Positions 17,520 to 27,454 of a stretch of DNA of 43,623 bases are shown here, one piece after another; within the stretch, counting starts at the first letter, position 1; each line of letters begins with the position of its first letter. The notes under the pieces are model-generated. The model worked only from the letters and a program-made list of their open reading frames with translations, was not told the origin of the DNA and searched no databases. The translations under genes were made by a program, and so were the position numbers. Source of the DNA: Pseudoalteromonas sp. NBT06-2 (GTDB lineage Bacteria > Pseudomonadota > Gammaproteobacteria > Enterobacterales > Alteromonadaceae); assembly GCF_002276045.1 (NCBI RefSeq), contig NZ_NQMR01000053.1, positions 1 through 43,623 of the forward strand. The letters run 5' to 3'.

Positions 17520-17614
17520 TGCGGGCTATTTGCCTCAATGGTCATCGAAATGTAAATGTTTTGAAGTTGGCTGTATGATAAATATCAATTTAAAGTGGTT
17601 ATTATGGAGTATGG

Positions 17615-18769
17615 ATGCCTGCTATTGTGATTGCAAAGTATGTTTTTTCTCTTTTTATATTAATTTTTATTTGTCTTATAATGAGAAATTGGAATGCTAA
17701 AATATCAAAAGGTGAGCTTTATTTTGTAGTATTATTTACAGCTATATTGGTTCACTCAATCGCTTTTAGTCATGAGATTGAAAATAGTGTTGAGCGATCA
17801 TTATTTAGCCTTTCATTTGTATTTATGTTGTTATCTTTAAGGGTTTCATTCGGGCAAAAACTGTTAGATTGGCTAAAAAATTTTTTAGTTGTATTTGCGA
17901 TCATTGTTACTTTAATTAGTGATATAATATTAGTGTTATTCGGTAATTCTAGTCGATTTTATATTGAAGGAAATTTTACAAGCATTTTTAGTAATGCAAA
18001 TAATTTTGGTCTATTAGTGAGTGTATTTTTATTACCGGCTGCTATTTCATTTTTCGCATCAAAAAAGCGGAAAGTAACTTGGAAAAGTGCAGGGATGCTC
18101 TGTTTGGTTTTTAATCTTCTGTTCATTTTAATTGAAACAAGATCTAGGGCATCGTTAGGTGTCGTGCTATTTATAATTAGTGTCTTTATTTTAATTAAGT
18201 ATAAAAAAAGCTCTAGTAGAGTTGCAATAGGTGTTACAGCATTCGTGGTGTTAATGCCTATTATTATATCACTACAAGAGACTTTACTAAATAAATATCA
18301 GTCAAGTGGTCAAATAGAAAATAATATTTTTTCAACAAGAATGATACTTTGGATTCATCGTATAGAAGGGATTCAAGAAAAGCCATTAATAGGTTGGGGT
18401 TACCAGGTTAATTCAGCAAAAAATAAATTTTTTGGGCCTTATAAATTTAACGAGTTAGAAAAAGGGAATACACCATTAGCATTATTAGAAGAATTTGGAG
18501 TTATATTCGGTGGTTTAGTTATATTTTCCTTATATTCACTTGTTTATAAGTTTCTGTCATTAAAAAAGCAGTATTCTCTTATTCCTCTTTTGGTTACTCC
18601 TGCCCTAGCTCATTCAATGTTTGAAACTTGGCTGTTTAATTTTAATGGCTATTATGCTTGGATATTATGGGGTTGTATTTTTTTAGGGTGTTCATTTTTG
18701 AGTAAACAGCGTATTGAAGAAAAACATCGTATTGCTAAAAGTAAATTAGAGGAATTAAATCACAGATGA
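17615..18769 (+). CDS. O-antigen ligase / Wzy-like membrane protein
   Basis: This 384-aa protein has about ten hydrophobic segments and the Wzy_C (O-antigen ligase superfamily) signature: ETRSRASLGVVLF near residue 173, then a large loop with NNIFSTRMILWIHRI and EKPLIGWGYQ. Such proteins either polymerise repeat units or ligate them to an acceptor. Because an EpsG-like polymerase is already present, this one may be a ligase or a second polymerase; sequence alone cannot decide. ATG at 17615 has GGAG 5 bases upstream. It overlaps the following glycosyltransferase by 4 bases. The 95 bases before it hold no gene. Confidence 0.83.
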   Translation: MPAIVIAKYVFSLFILIFICLIMRNWNAKISKGELYFVVLFTAILVHSIAFSHEIENSVERSLFSLSFVFMLLSLRVSFGQKLLDWLKNFLVVFAIIVTLISDIILVLFGNSSRFYIEGNFTSIFSNANNFGLLVSVFLLPAAISFFASKKRKVTWKSAGMLCLVFNLLFILIETRSRASLGVVLFIISVFILIKYKKSSSRVAIGVTAFVVLMPIIISLQETLLNKYQSSGQIENNIFSTRMILWIHRIEGIQEKPLIGWGYQVNSAKNKFFGPYKFNELEKGNTPLALLEEFGVIFGGLVIFSLYSLVYKFLSLKKQYSLIPLLVTPALAHSMFETWLFNFNGYYAWILWGCIFLGCSFLSKQRIEEKHRIAKSKLEELNHR

Positions 18770-19893
18770 AAATAGTTCATTTTATTCTGGGAAGGGCAAG
18801 TCAAAATACCGCTAATGGTGTAAATAAAGTTATTGGCGGTTTAGCTAAGTATGGAAACCAGAAAGGGCACAAAATATATGTTGTAGGCATAAGTGCAAGT
18901 CAAAAAGAAAGTTTTACGTTAGTCAGTCGGGATGGCTTTGAAGTTGAAAGTTACAACACTTTCTTTAACGGGGCTTTTAAGCGAGTAAAAGAGCTTTTGA
19001 GTGAATGTGATGTGGTTCATCTACACAGTGTTTGGAATAACTATAATTTATTTTTGGCAAATTATTTAAGGAAAGTTGGAAAACCTTATGTTGTTACAGC
19101 TCATTCAGGTTTAACAGAGGATCGCTTAAAGCAAAGTAATTATAAATTTAAGCTGGCTTATCATGCACTTTTCCAGAAAAAATTATTTGACTCAGCTGCT
19201 GGTGTGCATGCTCTAACAAGAGAAGAGTCGACCGTTTTAAGAAAGCATACAGATAATAATAATATTTTTGTAGTGTCAAATGGCCAAGATTTAGGTGAAC
19301 AAGTTTTAAGTCCGAAAAAGTACGACAGTGTTAACGAAAAGATAAACATAGGATTTATAGGAAGGTTGTCAGTTGAAAAAAATATTGATGGATTGATTAA
19401 TGCGATAGCCCTATTGCCGCCAGAAATAAGAAGTAGGATCATACTCAACCTAATCGGTCCTAACGCTCTTAATAAAAAACAATTAGATAAAGAAATAAAA
19501 CGGATGGGGATTGAGTCAAACATTGTCTTTAAAGGTGCATTATATGGTGCTGATAAAGATAGGGCTTTATCTAATTTAGATTTTTATATTCACCCTGCAC
19601 ATTCTGATGTTGTTAGTATTGCTGTAATGGAAGCGATGCGTTTAGGTTTACCATCCGTTATAACAAGAACTTCAGATGTCAGTTATTTTTATAACCGTGA
19701 TGCTTTTGTGATGATTGAACCTGACTCTAAAGATATTGCTAGAGGCATTGTTGAGATGTTTGAAAGAAGAGCTGAATGGTCAAATATGTCTATGAATGCA
19801 ATTGCGTTAGTACATGATGTTTTTAATTGGGAAAAAGTTGTAGAACAATTAATTATTCAATATAAAGGAGCTATTGATATAAAATGTTCATAA
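18766..19893 (+). CDS. GT4-family glycosyltransferase
   Basis: This 375-aa cytoplasmic GT-B glycosyltransferase has an N-terminal acceptor domain (GVNKVIGGLAKYGNQKGH, then CDVVHLHSVW near residue 85). Its C-terminal nucleotide-sugar domain has NIGFIGRLSVEKNIDGLINA near 195 and the EX7E region SIAVMEAMRLGLPSV near 285. It would add one sugar of the repeat unit; the donor cannot be read from the sequence. It is joined by ATGA overlap to the ligase-like gene and overlaps the acyltransferase gene by 10 bases. Confidence 0.88.
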   Translation: MKIVHFILGRASQNTANGVNKVIGGLAKYGNQKGHKIYVVGISASQKESFTLVSRDGFEVESYNTFFNGAFKRVKELLSECDVVHLHSVWNNYNLFLANYLRKVGKPYVVTAHSGLTEDRLKQSNYKFKLAYHALFQKKLFDSAAGVHALTREESTVLRKHTDNNNIFVVSNGQDLGEQVLSPKKYDSVNEKINIGFIGRLSVEKNIDGLINAIALLPPEIRSRIILNLIGPNALNKKQLDKEIKRMGIESNIVFKGALYGADKDRALSNLDFYIHPAHSDVVSIAVMEAMRLGLPSVITRTSDVSYFYNRDAFVMIEPDSKDIARGIVEMFERRAEWSNMSMNAIALVHDVFNWEKVVEQLIIQYKGAIDIKCS

Positions 19894-20585
19894 AGGTCAT
19901 AATTTGGTTTATCCAGAAGTATAAAAATCCCAGTTTTGAATTTGATCAGAGTGTTTCTTTTGGAATTATTTGTTCTTTAATCTTATCTCGTCTTATTTCT
20001 CGAGTTCGTGCATTAAAGTTGCTCGTGTATTTAAAGCTACCAAAGGGGCTGTTTTTAGGGAAAAGTGTAACTTTTTTCAATATCAAGAAAATTACTTTTG
20101 GTCAAAGTGTTACAATAGGCAGCTCTGTTCATTTAAGCGGTTTAGGCTCTGATGGTTTGAATATAGGGCATCGCGTAAATATAGGTGATTATTCGAGAGT
20201 TGTTGTCTCCACCTCTTTTGATAATATCGGCAAAGGTATTAAATTACATGATGATGTAGCAATTGGAGAGTTTTCTTATATCGGTGGTGCAGGTGGTGTT
20301 GAAATAGGTTCAAGTTGTATTATTGGTCAATATTTTAGTACCCACCCTGAAAATCATATTTTTTCCTCACTAGAAACAGAAATTAGAGCGCAAGGTGTCG
20401 ATAGGAAAGGTATTGAAATTGGCAGAAATTGCTGGATAGGTGCAAAAGTAACTATATTGGATGGATCTGTCATAGGAAGTGGTTGTGTGGTTGCTGCTGG
20501 AGCTATAGTAAATGGGAGTTTTCCAAATGATGTTGTTATTGGTGGAGTTCCGGCGAAAATTATAAAAAAGCGAAGTAATAAATGA
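19884..20585 (+). CDS. Left-handed beta-helix (hexapeptide) acyltransferase
   Basis: This 233-aa protein has hexapeptide repeats from about residue 60 onward (ITFGQSVTIG, LNIGHRVNIG, VEIGSSCIIG, IEIGRNCWIGAKVTILDG) and ends with the GGVPAKIIKKR signature of the WcaF/NodL-type O-acetyltransferases. His in FSTHPENH is the likely catalytic residue. The first 40 residues are hydrophobic and may help membrane association. It probably acetylates a sugar of the repeat unit. It is flanked by overlapping glycosyltransferase genes. Confidence 0.87.
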   Translation: MFIKVIIWFIQKYKNPSFEFDQSVSFGIICSLILSRLISRVRALKLLVYLKLPKGLFLGKSVTFFNIKKITFGQSVTIGSSVHLSGLGSDGLNIGHRVNIGDYSRVVVSTSFDNIGKGIKLHDDVAIGEFSYIGGAGGVEIGSSCIIGQYFSTHPENHIFSSLETEIRAQGVDRKGIEIGRNCWIGAKVTILDGSVIGSGCVVAAGAIVNGSFPNDVVIGGVPAKIIKKRSNK

Positions 20586-21799
20586 AAAGCATCTTAATAA
20601 CTGCCTATGATGTAAACCCTTACCAAGGATCTGAATCTGCTACTGGTTGGAATTATCCGTTACATTTAGCTAAAGATAATAAAGTATCTGTTGTAACAAG
20701 AGAAAACAATTTACCCGAGGTTTATCGATATATAGAAGAGAATAAAATAGATACAAGCAATTTGTCTTTTATTGGTTGCGATCTACCATATTGGGCACGC
20801 TTTTGGAAGAAAGGTGCTAGAGGATCTTTTTTATATTTTTATTTATGGCAAATATTTGTGACTTTAAGTTTTTTTTCGAAGCGAGATCAATTTGATATAT
20901 GTCATGGCCTTAATTTTCATTGTGATTGGGCACCTTCTTTTCTTTGGTTATTAGGAAAGCCATTTGTTTGGGGCCCAATTAACCATAATGAGCAACTTCC
21001 AGATTATGTTTTAGCTACCTTACCTAAGAAAGAATTAAGAGCTGAACGAGTTAAGCTAATTTTTAAAAAGCTATTTTGGAATTTTGATCCATTTTTGTTT
21101 CTCACTAAGAAACGAGCAGATAAAATACTTGTAGGTCACAAAGGTGTTATTGAAAGTTTAAATCTAGATAAAAAAAAATGTATTTTATTTAATCAAATAG
21201 CAACAGAAGTGAGAGAGTATAAAGCTCTGGAGGGACGAGATTTTAATGTACTATTTATTGGACGAGGTTTATTAATTAAAAATTACTTAACGGTACTTGA
21301 AGCAGTTAAGTTGTCTTTTGAGAATATTGACAGTAATGCTTTAAGTTTATCAGCGTCTTTTATTGGTGTAGGAAAAAATGCAAAAAAGGTATTATTAGAA
21401 AGAGCTGAGGAGCTAAATATAGCTCAATTGATTGAGGTTAAAGATTGGGTTGAGTTTGATGAGGTCAATTATTATTATAGCCAGGCAAGTGTTTTCTGTT
21501 TTCCTTCATTTGAAGGTGCAGGAATGGTAATTGCTGAGGCTTTGTCCCATGGTGTGCCTGTTATTACAATTGATAGAAATGGTGCAGCTCATGAGTTATC
21601 TTCTGATTATTCATTTGTCATAAAAGGTCAAGACTCTAAAACAATAATAAAAGGAATTTCAGAAGCTATTACATTACTTTCTAGTGACAGTAATACTAGA
21701 TCTTTGATGAGTTTAGAGGCTCATAAGGCTGCAGAAAAAAAATTCAGCTGGCTAGAGAAATCAAACATAATATCCAAAATTTATACTTCTTTAAAATGA
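20582..21799 (+). CDS. GT4-family glycosyltransferase
   Basis: This 405-aa GT-B enzyme begins ITAYDVNPYQGSESATGWNYPLHLA, a pattern seen in GT4 enzymes of polysaccharide loci. The C-terminal half has FNVLFIGRGLLIKNYLTVLEAV near residue 220 and the donor-binding FCFPSFEGAGMVIAEALSHG near 303-322 with the EX7E glutamates. It overlaps the acyltransferase gene by 4 bases. Its donor and acceptor sugars are unknown. Confidence 0.88.
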   Translation: MKSILITAYDVNPYQGSESATGWNYPLHLAKDNKVSVVTRENNLPEVYRYIEENKIDTSNLSFIGCDLPYWARFWKKGARGSFLYFYLWQIFVTLSFFSKRDQFDICHGLNFHCDWAPSFLWLLGKPFVWGPINHNEQLPDYVLATLPKKELRAERVKLIFKKLFWNFDPFLFLTKKRADKILVGHKGVIESLNLDKKKCILFNQIATEVREYKALEGRDFNVLFIGRGLLIKNYLTVLEAVKLSFENIDSNALSLSASFIGVGKNAKKVLLERAEELNIAQLIEVKDWVEFDEVNYYYSQASVFCFPSFEGAGMVIAEALSHGVPVITIDRNGAAHELSSDYSFVIKGQDSKTIIKGISEAITLLSSDSNTRSLMSLEAHKAAEKKFSWLEKSNIISKIYTSLK

Positions 21800-21806
21800 G
21801 TGTTCA

Positions 21807-22892
21807 GTGAAAAGAAAAAACTATATAGCAGTGCATTTGCTAAACGACTTTAGTGGAAGCCCGTTAGTGTTAGCTAATTGTATAGACGCATTAACATCTG
21901 AAGGGAAAAATGTTGAATTATTAACTAGTGGAAAAAACGGTTTTTTATCTAGATGTGAATGTAAACTAACCTCTTTTATTTATAAGCGTTTTGAAAATAA
22001 ACTACTTACTTTACTTTCATTTCTATTTTCACAATTATTACTTCTAATAATGATATTTCTCAAAGCAATTAAAATGAGGAATAAGCCAATAGTAATAATC
22101 AATACTATATTGCCGTTTGGTGCAGCTTTGGGGGCAAAGCTAGCAGGTTGCAGGATTGTGTATTATGTACATGAGACATCCATAAAGCCAAAAATCTTAA
22201 AGCGCTGGCTGAAGTTTATACTTAGGCTAACTGCAAATGATGCTATTTATGTCTCTAATTATTTAATGCAAAAAGAAGGTGTTGGTAAAAAGGGTAAAAT
22301 AAATGAAACTGTAATTTATAATTCATTGCCACCAGAGGCAATTAAACTTAGTGCGATAAATAATAAAAAAGAATTTACGGTTTTTATGCCCTCTTCACTA
22401 AAGAGGTATAAAGGGGTATATGATTTTGTGCAGCTTGCTAAACTATTAAGAAACACAGATATAAATTTTGTGATGGCTTTGAATGCAGAAAAATCTGAGT
22501 TTAAGGAATTTTTAAGAGAGGTGGGTGAGCTTAAAAACTTAACAATATATAGAAGACCTAAAAATATTAATGAAATTTATAGCAAATCTTCTTTAGTGTT
22601 AAATTTATCAAATCCAAATGAATGGATTGAAACATTTGGGATGACAGTGATAGAAGCTTTTAACTATGGTTGTCCTGTTATTGTGCCTAATATAGGTGGG
22701 ATCTCTGAAATTGTTGACCAAGGGTACAATGGTTATAAAATGTCAGTTGTAGAATTGAATTCTATTAGTCAGAAAATTAACCAATTAAGTGAAGATAGGG
22801 ATTTATATAAAGAGCTTGCTACTAATGCTTTAACATCATCAACTCATTATCACTTTTTAGAGTATAAAAATAAAATTCAAGGGTTATTGTAA
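21807..22892 (+). CDS. GT4-family glycosyltransferase
   Basis: This 361-aa protein has a GT-B layout with a hydrophobic segment at about residues 67-87 in the N-terminal domain, VYYVHETS near 117, FTVFMPSSLKRYKGVYDFVQ near 190 and EWIETFGMTVIEAFNYGCPVI near 272, which holds the family glutamates. It starts with GTG at 21807, seven bases after the previous stop, and its own stop directly abuts the next ATG, so the genes are tightly coupled. The sugar specificity cannot be stated. Confidence 0.85.
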   Translation: MKRKNYIAVHLLNDFSGSPLVLANCIDALTSEGKNVELLTSGKNGFLSRCECKLTSFIYKRFENKLLTLLSFLFSQLLLLIMIFLKAIKMRNKPIVIINTILPFGAALGAKLAGCRIVYYVHETSIKPKILKRWLKFILRLTANDAIYVSNYLMQKEGVGKKGKINETVIYNSLPPEAIKLSAINNKKEFTVFMPSSLKRYKGVYDFVQLAKLLRNTDINFVMALNAEKSEFKEFLREVGELKNLTIYRRPKNINEIYSKSSLVLNLSNPNEWIETFGMTVIEAFNYGCPVIVPNIGGISEIVDQGYNGYKMSVVELNSISQKINQLSEDRDLYKELATNALTSSTHYHFLEYKNKIQGLL

Positions 22893-23933
22893 ATGAAACT
22901 TTCAATTGTAGGAACCGTAGGTGTTCCTGCTTGTTATGGTGGGTTTGAAACTTTAGTAGAGAACTTACTCGATGAATCAAGTACAAGTGTGGATTTGACT
23001 GTTTATGCTTCATCCAAATCGTATAAAGAAAAAACTCCAAAATACAAGAATGCAAATTTAAAGTATATCCCTTTACAGGCAAATGGAGTACAAAGTATAC
23101 CTTATGATATTTGGTCTTTATGTCATGCAGTATTTAAAGGGACTGATAATATATTGATTTTAGGTGTTTCAGGCGCGATTTGTTTACCGTTTATTCGGCT
23201 GTTTTCAAAAGCTAGAATAGTAACAAACATTGATGGTTTGGAGTGGCGTCGTGATAAGTGGAATTCATACGCTAAACGCTTTTTAAAATTATCTGAAAAA
23301 ATAGCCGTAAAATACTCAGATGTTGTTGTTGCTGATAATAAAGCAATTGCAGATTATGTGTTTAACGAGTATGGATGTGACTCAGAGGTAATTGCTTATG
23401 GTGGAGATCATGCGATAATTGAAGCATTAAATATTAATGATGAGGGTTATGCTTTAGCACTATGCAGAATTGAGCCCGAAAATAATGTTGAGATGATTCT
23501 TTCAGCCTTTTCTCAGACACAGAAGAAAATAAAATTTGTAGGGAATTGGGGTTCCAGTGAGTTTGGAAGGACCATGAGGGAGAGGTTTGAATCTTTTGAT
23601 AATATAGAAATCATAGAGCCTATATATGATATATCAACTTTATTTGAGATGAGAAGAAATTGCTCCTATTACGTTCATGGCCATTCTGCTGGAGGAACTA
23701 ACCCTTCATTAGTTGAGATGATGCATTTTAACAAAAATATTATGGCATTTGATTGTAACTATAACCGTGCTACAACTGAAGATAAATGTCGCTATTTTAA
23801 GAGTGAAGATGAACTAATAGCTAAGACAGAAAGTATAGGTAATGCTGATCATGGTAAGGTTATGAGAGAGATAGCTCAAAGGCGCTATACATGGAAAATA
23901 GTGAAACAACAATATTTTAATTTATTTAAGTAA
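22893..23933 (+). CDS. DUF1972-containing GT4 glycosyltransferase, probable rhamnosyltransferase
   Basis: This 346-aa protein starts LSIVGTVGVPACYGGFETLVENL, the DUF1972 signature found at the N-terminus of a set of rhamnosyltransferase-type GT4 enzymes. NIDGLEWRRDKW near residue 112 is characteristic of the same group. The C-terminal part has YALALCRIEPENNVEMIL and HGHSAGGTNPSLVEMM. The neighbouring dTDP-rhamnose genes make L-rhamnose a reasonable donor; this is inference from context and family. Confidence 0.85.
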   Translation: MKLSIVGTVGVPACYGGFETLVENLLDESSTSVDLTVYASSKSYKEKTPKYKNANLKYIPLQANGVQSIPYDIWSLCHAVFKGTDNILILGVSGAICLPFIRLFSKARIVTNIDGLEWRRDKWNSYAKRFLKLSEKIAVKYSDVVVADNKAIADYVFNEYGCDSEVIAYGGDHAIIEALNINDEGYALALCRIEPENNVEMILSAFSQTQKKIKFVGNWGSSEFGRTMRERFESFDNIEIIEPIYDISTLFEMRRNCSYYVHGHSAGGTNPSLVEMMHFNKNIMAFDCNYNRATTEDKCRYFKSEDELIAKTESIGNADHGKVMREIAQRRYTWKIVKQQYFNLFK

Positions 23934-23945
23934 AAGAGATAAGAC

Positions 23946-24827
23946 ATGCGAAAAGGTATAATTTTAGCTGGTGGTAGCGGCACCCGTTTATATCCTCTGA
24001 CTAAGGTAGTGAGTAAGCAACTCATGCCTGTATATGATAAGCCTATGGTGTATTATCCGCTAGCAACTTTAATGCAGGCAGGCATTAAAGAAGTGTTATT
24101 AATATCTACACCAGATGAAATAAGTCGATTTGAAGATCTTTTAGGTAATGGTGATAATTTTGGTATTCGCATTTCATATAAAGTGCAGCCTAGCCCTGAT
24201 GGGTTAGCACAAGCATTTCTGTTGGCTGAAGAGTTTTTAGATGGCTCTGCAGCAGCATTGATTCTTGGTGATAATATGTTTTATGGTCACGATTTAGTGA
24301 AGTCACTTAGAAGTGCTAATACTCAAGCTGCAGGTGGAACAGTCTTTGGTTATCACGTTGCTAACCCACAAGCTTATGGCGTTGTTGAGTTTGATGATTC
24401 TGGTACGGCTGTTTCAATTGAAGAAAAGCCTCTAACTCCTAAATCAAATTATGCGGTGCCAGGTCTATACTTTTTTGATGAACGCGTTGTTGAATTTGCA
24501 AAAAAAGTCAAACCTTCATCGCGTGGTGAATTAGAAATTACTGATGTGATAGATCAATACTTAAAATTAGGTGAATTAAAAGTAGAGATCATGGGACGTG
24601 GTACCGCTTGGTTAGATACCGGTACTCATGATGACTTATTAGCTGCGGCCCAATTTATTGCCACGATAGATAAGCGTCAAGGCTTAAAGGTAAATTGTCC
24701 TGAAGAGGTTGCTTTTAGAAATGGTTGGATTTCACCAGAAAAGCTGCGCTATATCGCCGAGCCTTTACGAAAAAGCGGCTATGGTGAATATTTATTAAAA
24801 CTGCTAGATGAGAAAGTATTTTCATGA
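23946..24827 (+). CDS. rfbA: Glucose-1-phosphate thymidylyltransferase
   Basis: RfbA (RmlA) joins glucose-1-phosphate and dTTP into dTDP-glucose, the first step to dTDP-L-rhamnose. The 293-aa protein has the nucleotide-binding start [79 protein letters not shown], and ends with the usual [10 protein letters not shown]. Length is standard. It overlaps rfbC by 4 bases. Confidence 0.97.
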   Translation: MRKGIILAGGSGTRLYPLTKVVSKQLMPVYDKPMVYYPLATLMQAGIKEVLLISTPDEISRFEDLLGNGDNFGIRISYKVQPSPDGLAQAFLLAEEFLDGSAAALILGDNMFYGHDLVKSLRSANTQAAGGTVFGYHVANPQAYGVVEFDDSGTAVSIEEKPLTPKSNYAVPGLYFFDERVVEFAKKVKPSSRGELEITDVIDQYLKLGELKVEIMGRGTAWLDTGTHDDLLAAAQFIATIDKRQGLKVNCPEEVAFRNGWISPEKLRYIAEPLRKSGYGEYLLKLLDEKVFS

Positions 24828-25369
24828 AGTATATTGAGACAGAAATTAATGATGTGAAGATTATTGAACCACAAGTCTTTGGTGACGAACGTGGTTTTTT
24901 CATGGAAACATTTCGAGTTGATGAGTTTAATAAGAGTTGTGTTGAACGACATTTTGTTCAAGAAAATCATAGTAAATCAGCTCATGGTATTTTGCGTGGC
25001 TTGCATTATCAATTAAAACAAACACAAGGTAAATTAGTGAGAGTAACCTCTGGTGAGGTATATGATGTTGCAGTTGATATGCGAAAGTCATCTCCTACCT
25101 ATGGTCAGCATGTTGGTGTGATATTATCGGCTGAAAATAAGCGTCAATTGTGGGTGCCTGAAGGATTTGCTCATGGTTTTTATGTTATGAGTGAATCAGC
25201 TGAGTTTGTTTATAAGTGTACTGATTATTATGCACCTGAACATGAAGTATCTTTACTGTGGAATGATCCAGAATTAAAAATAAACTGGCCTTTAGTTGAG
25301 GGTATATCGCCTTCCCTATCAGCTAAAGATAAAGTGGGTTTATTGTTTGCCGATGCTCCAAGCTTTTAA
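24824..25369 (+). CDS. rfbC: dTDP-4-dehydrorhamnose 3,5-epimerase
   Basis: RfbC (RmlC) epimerises C3 and C5 of dTDP-4-keto-6-deoxyglucose. The 181-aa protein has [34 protein letters not shown] with the catalytic His, [11 protein letters not shown], and [15 protein letters not shown]. All family hallmarks are present. It overlaps rfbA by an ATGA and is followed after 13 bases by rfbB. Confidence 0.97.
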   Translation: MKYIETEINDVKIIEPQVFGDERGFFMETFRVDEFNKSCVERHFVQENHSKSAHGILRGLHYQLKQTQGKLVRVTSGEVYDVAVDMRKSSPTYGQHVGVILSAENKRQLWVPEGFAHGFYVMSESAEFVYKCTDYYAPEHEVSLLWNDPELKINWPLVEGISPSLSAKDKVGLLFADAPSF

Positions 25370-25382
25370 ATTAGAGAATATA

Positions 25383-26450
25383 ATGAAGAAAACTATTTTT
25401 ATAACTGGTGGTGCAGGATTTATTGGCTCCGCACTTATACGATTTTTGATAAATGAAACGACTCATACAGTTATAAACTTTGATAAATTAACTTATGCAG
25501 GAAATTTAGAATCTTTAAAGTCAATTGAAAGCTCTGACCGTTATCATTTTGTACAAGGTGATATTTGTGAACGTGCTGTTTTAAATGGTGTACTTGCTCA
25601 ATACCAGCCTGACTTTATAATGCATTTAGCAGCTGAAAGTCATGTTGATCGTTCTATTGATGGTCCTGGTGAGTTTATTAAAACAAATATTGTTGGCACA
25701 TACGAGTTATTAGAAGCATCCCGTCAATACTATTCACAACTTAATGATACTAAAAAAACTATTTTTCGTTTTCATCATATTTCTACAGATGAAGTGTATG
25801 GTGATCTCGATGATAAGAAGCTATTTACTGAAGAAACCTCCTACGAGCCGAGCTCACCTTATTCAGCTTCAAAAGCAGCATCTGACCATTTAGTTCGTGC
25901 ATGGTACCGCACTTATGATTTTCCTGTTGTGTTAACTAATTGCTCAAACAACTATGGGTCATATCATTTTCCTGAAAAACTAATCCCTTTAATTATTTTA
26001 AATGCATTAGATGGTAAGAAATTACCTATTTATGGTGATGGTAAGCAAGTACGGGATTGGTTGTATGTAGAAGATCATGCTAGAGCACTATATAAAGTAG
26101 TAACTGAAGGTAGATTAGGAGAAACATATAATATAGGTGGTTTTAATGAGAAGCAAAATATAGAAGTTGTAAAAACTATATGTAATCACTTAAATGATTT
26201 AATTATTGATAAACCAAATGGTTTAAAAGACTTTCAAGAGTTGATTACTTTTGTAGCTGATCGCCCAGGTCATGATGAAAGATACGCAATAGATGCAACT
26301 AAAATCAATAAAGAGCTAGGTTGGTATCCAGAAGAAACATTTGGATCCGGCATTCTTAAAACTGTAAAATGGTATTTAGATAATTTAGAGTGGTGTCGTC
26401 ACGTGCAAGACGGCAGCTACCAGCGAGAGCGACTGGGTGATAATAGCTAA
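25383..26450 (+). CDS. rfbB: dTDP-glucose 4,6-dehydratase
   Basis: RfbB (RmlB) converts dTDP-glucose to dTDP-4-keto-6-deoxyglucose with bound NAD. The 355-aa short-chain dehydrogenase has the GGAGFIGS nucleotide-binding loop, [15 protein letters not shown], the catalytic STDEVYGDL region, [12 protein letters not shown] with the Tyr-Lys pair, and [16 protein letters not shown]. The frame is open back to 25296, but that part overlaps rfbC and is not conserved; ATG at 25383 ([10 protein letters not shown]) fits the family start. One base is shared with rfbD. Confidence 0.97.
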   Translation: MKKTIFITGGAGFIGSALIRFLINETTHTVINFDKLTYAGNLESLKSIESSDRYHFVQGDICERAVLNGVLAQYQPDFIMHLAAESHVDRSIDGPGEFIKTNIVGTYELLEASRQYYSQLNDTKKTIFRFHHISTDEVYGDLDDKKLFTEETSYEPSSPYSASKAASDHLVRAWYRTYDFPVVLTNCSNNYGSYHFPEKLIPLIILNALDGKKLPIYGDGKQVRDWLYVEDHARALYKVVTEGRLGETYNIGGFNEKQNIEVVKTICNHLNDLIIDKPNGLKDFQELITFVADRPGHDERYAIDATKINKELGWYPEETFGSGILKTVKWYLDNLEWCRHVQDGSYQRERLGDNS

Positions 26451-27301
26451 TGAAAGCATTAATTATTGGTAAAAATGGTCAAGTCGCTTGGGAGTTGATA
26501 CAAGCTTGTCCTAAGCATGTTCACGCGAAAGCATTAGGTCGTAATGAAATAAATATTACAAATATTGAATCAATACTTCAAACAGTTAAAAACTTCAAAC
26601 CTGAAGTTATTATAAATGCATCTGCTTATACGGCTGTCGACAGGGCTGAAAGTGAGGAGGCTCTTGCTTTTCAAATTAATAAAAATGCTGTTGAAAACTT
26701 AGCCTTGGTTGCTAAAAAATATAATATCCGTTTCATTCATATATCTACTGATTTTGTATTTGATGGAACTCAAAATAGCGCTTACCGAGTTGATGATGAA
26801 ACTAATCCCATTAATGTTTATGGAGCATCTAAGTTAGCTGGTGAAGAAGTAATTAAAAGGGTTTACCCTGAAAACTCAATTATTATACGAACATCTTGGG
26901 TTTATTCTACTCACGGTAATAATTTTGTAAAAACGATACTACGCTTGATGGCTGAAAAAGAGTCATTAAATATTGTCAGCGATCAAATAGGGAGTCCAAC
27001 ATATGCTAAAGGTTTGGCTGAATATATTTGGCAACAGGCTGAATTAGATTCAGACGGAGTTATTCAAAACTACAGCGATGTAGGGGCTGTAAGTTGGTAT
27101 GATTTTGCTATAGAAATTCAAAATATAGCTTTTCAAAAAGGAATCCTAAGCAAGACAATCCCGATTAATCCAATTTTTAGCTCTGAGTACCCTACTTTGG
27201 CTATTAGGCCTAAGTTCAGCGTGTTAAAATTAGACCTTATAAATAAAATAAACTGGCGTGATAACTTAATATTATTTATGGACTTGAATTCCTTTGATTG
27301 A
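26450..27301 (+). CDS. rfbD: dTDP-4-dehydrorhamnose reductase
   Basis: RfbD (RmlD) carries out the final NAD(P)H-dependent reduction to dTDP-L-rhamnose. The 283-aa protein has GKNGQVAWEL (Ala replaces a common Gly), NASAYTAVDRAESE, HISTDFVFDG, VYGASKLAGEE with the catalytic Tyr-Lys, and RTSWVYSTHGNNFVKT. The C-terminus is slightly short but contains the RPKFSVL motif near residue 258. With A, C and B upstream it completes the pathway; the A-C-B-D order differs from the enteric B-D-A-C. Confidence 0.95.
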   Translation: MKALIIGKNGQVAWELIQACPKHVHAKALGRNEINITNIESILQTVKNFKPEVIINASAYTAVDRAESEEALAFQINKNAVENLALVAKKYNIRFIHISTDFVFDGTQNSAYRVDDETNPINVYGASKLAGEEVIKRVYPENSIIIRTSWVYSTHGNNFVKTILRLMAEKESLNIVSDQIGSPTYAKGLAEYIWQQAELDSDGVIQNYSDVGAVSWYDFAIEIQNIAFQKGILSKTIPINPIFSSEYPTLAIRPKFSVLKLDLINKINWRDNLILFMDLNSFD

Positions 27302-27454
27302 TCCATATGTTAAAACTTCTAAACTTAATTAGCTAATGAATATCATAATAGCAATATAGAACGAGGAGTGAGTTCGCAGTGGACGTTATATTGAGAGCAA
27401 CTCCCGCGATAGCGTTTATGATGAGGTTGTAAATTTAAATATGTGGGAAATAAA
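27302..27454. other. Intergenic region before ugd with a GC-richer block
   Basis: This 153-base gap breaks the tight packing of the locus. Positions about 27361-27415 are noticeably GC-richer than the surroundings, and GGAGT at 27365-27369 can pair with ACTCC at 27400-27404. It may contain a separate promoter for ugd-galE or a leader structure. No coding potential is seen. Confidence 0.45.

Noticed and set aside
19161..19523. 120-residue minus-strand frame inside a GT4 gene
   Set aside because: Antisense shadow of a well-supported glycosyltransferase.
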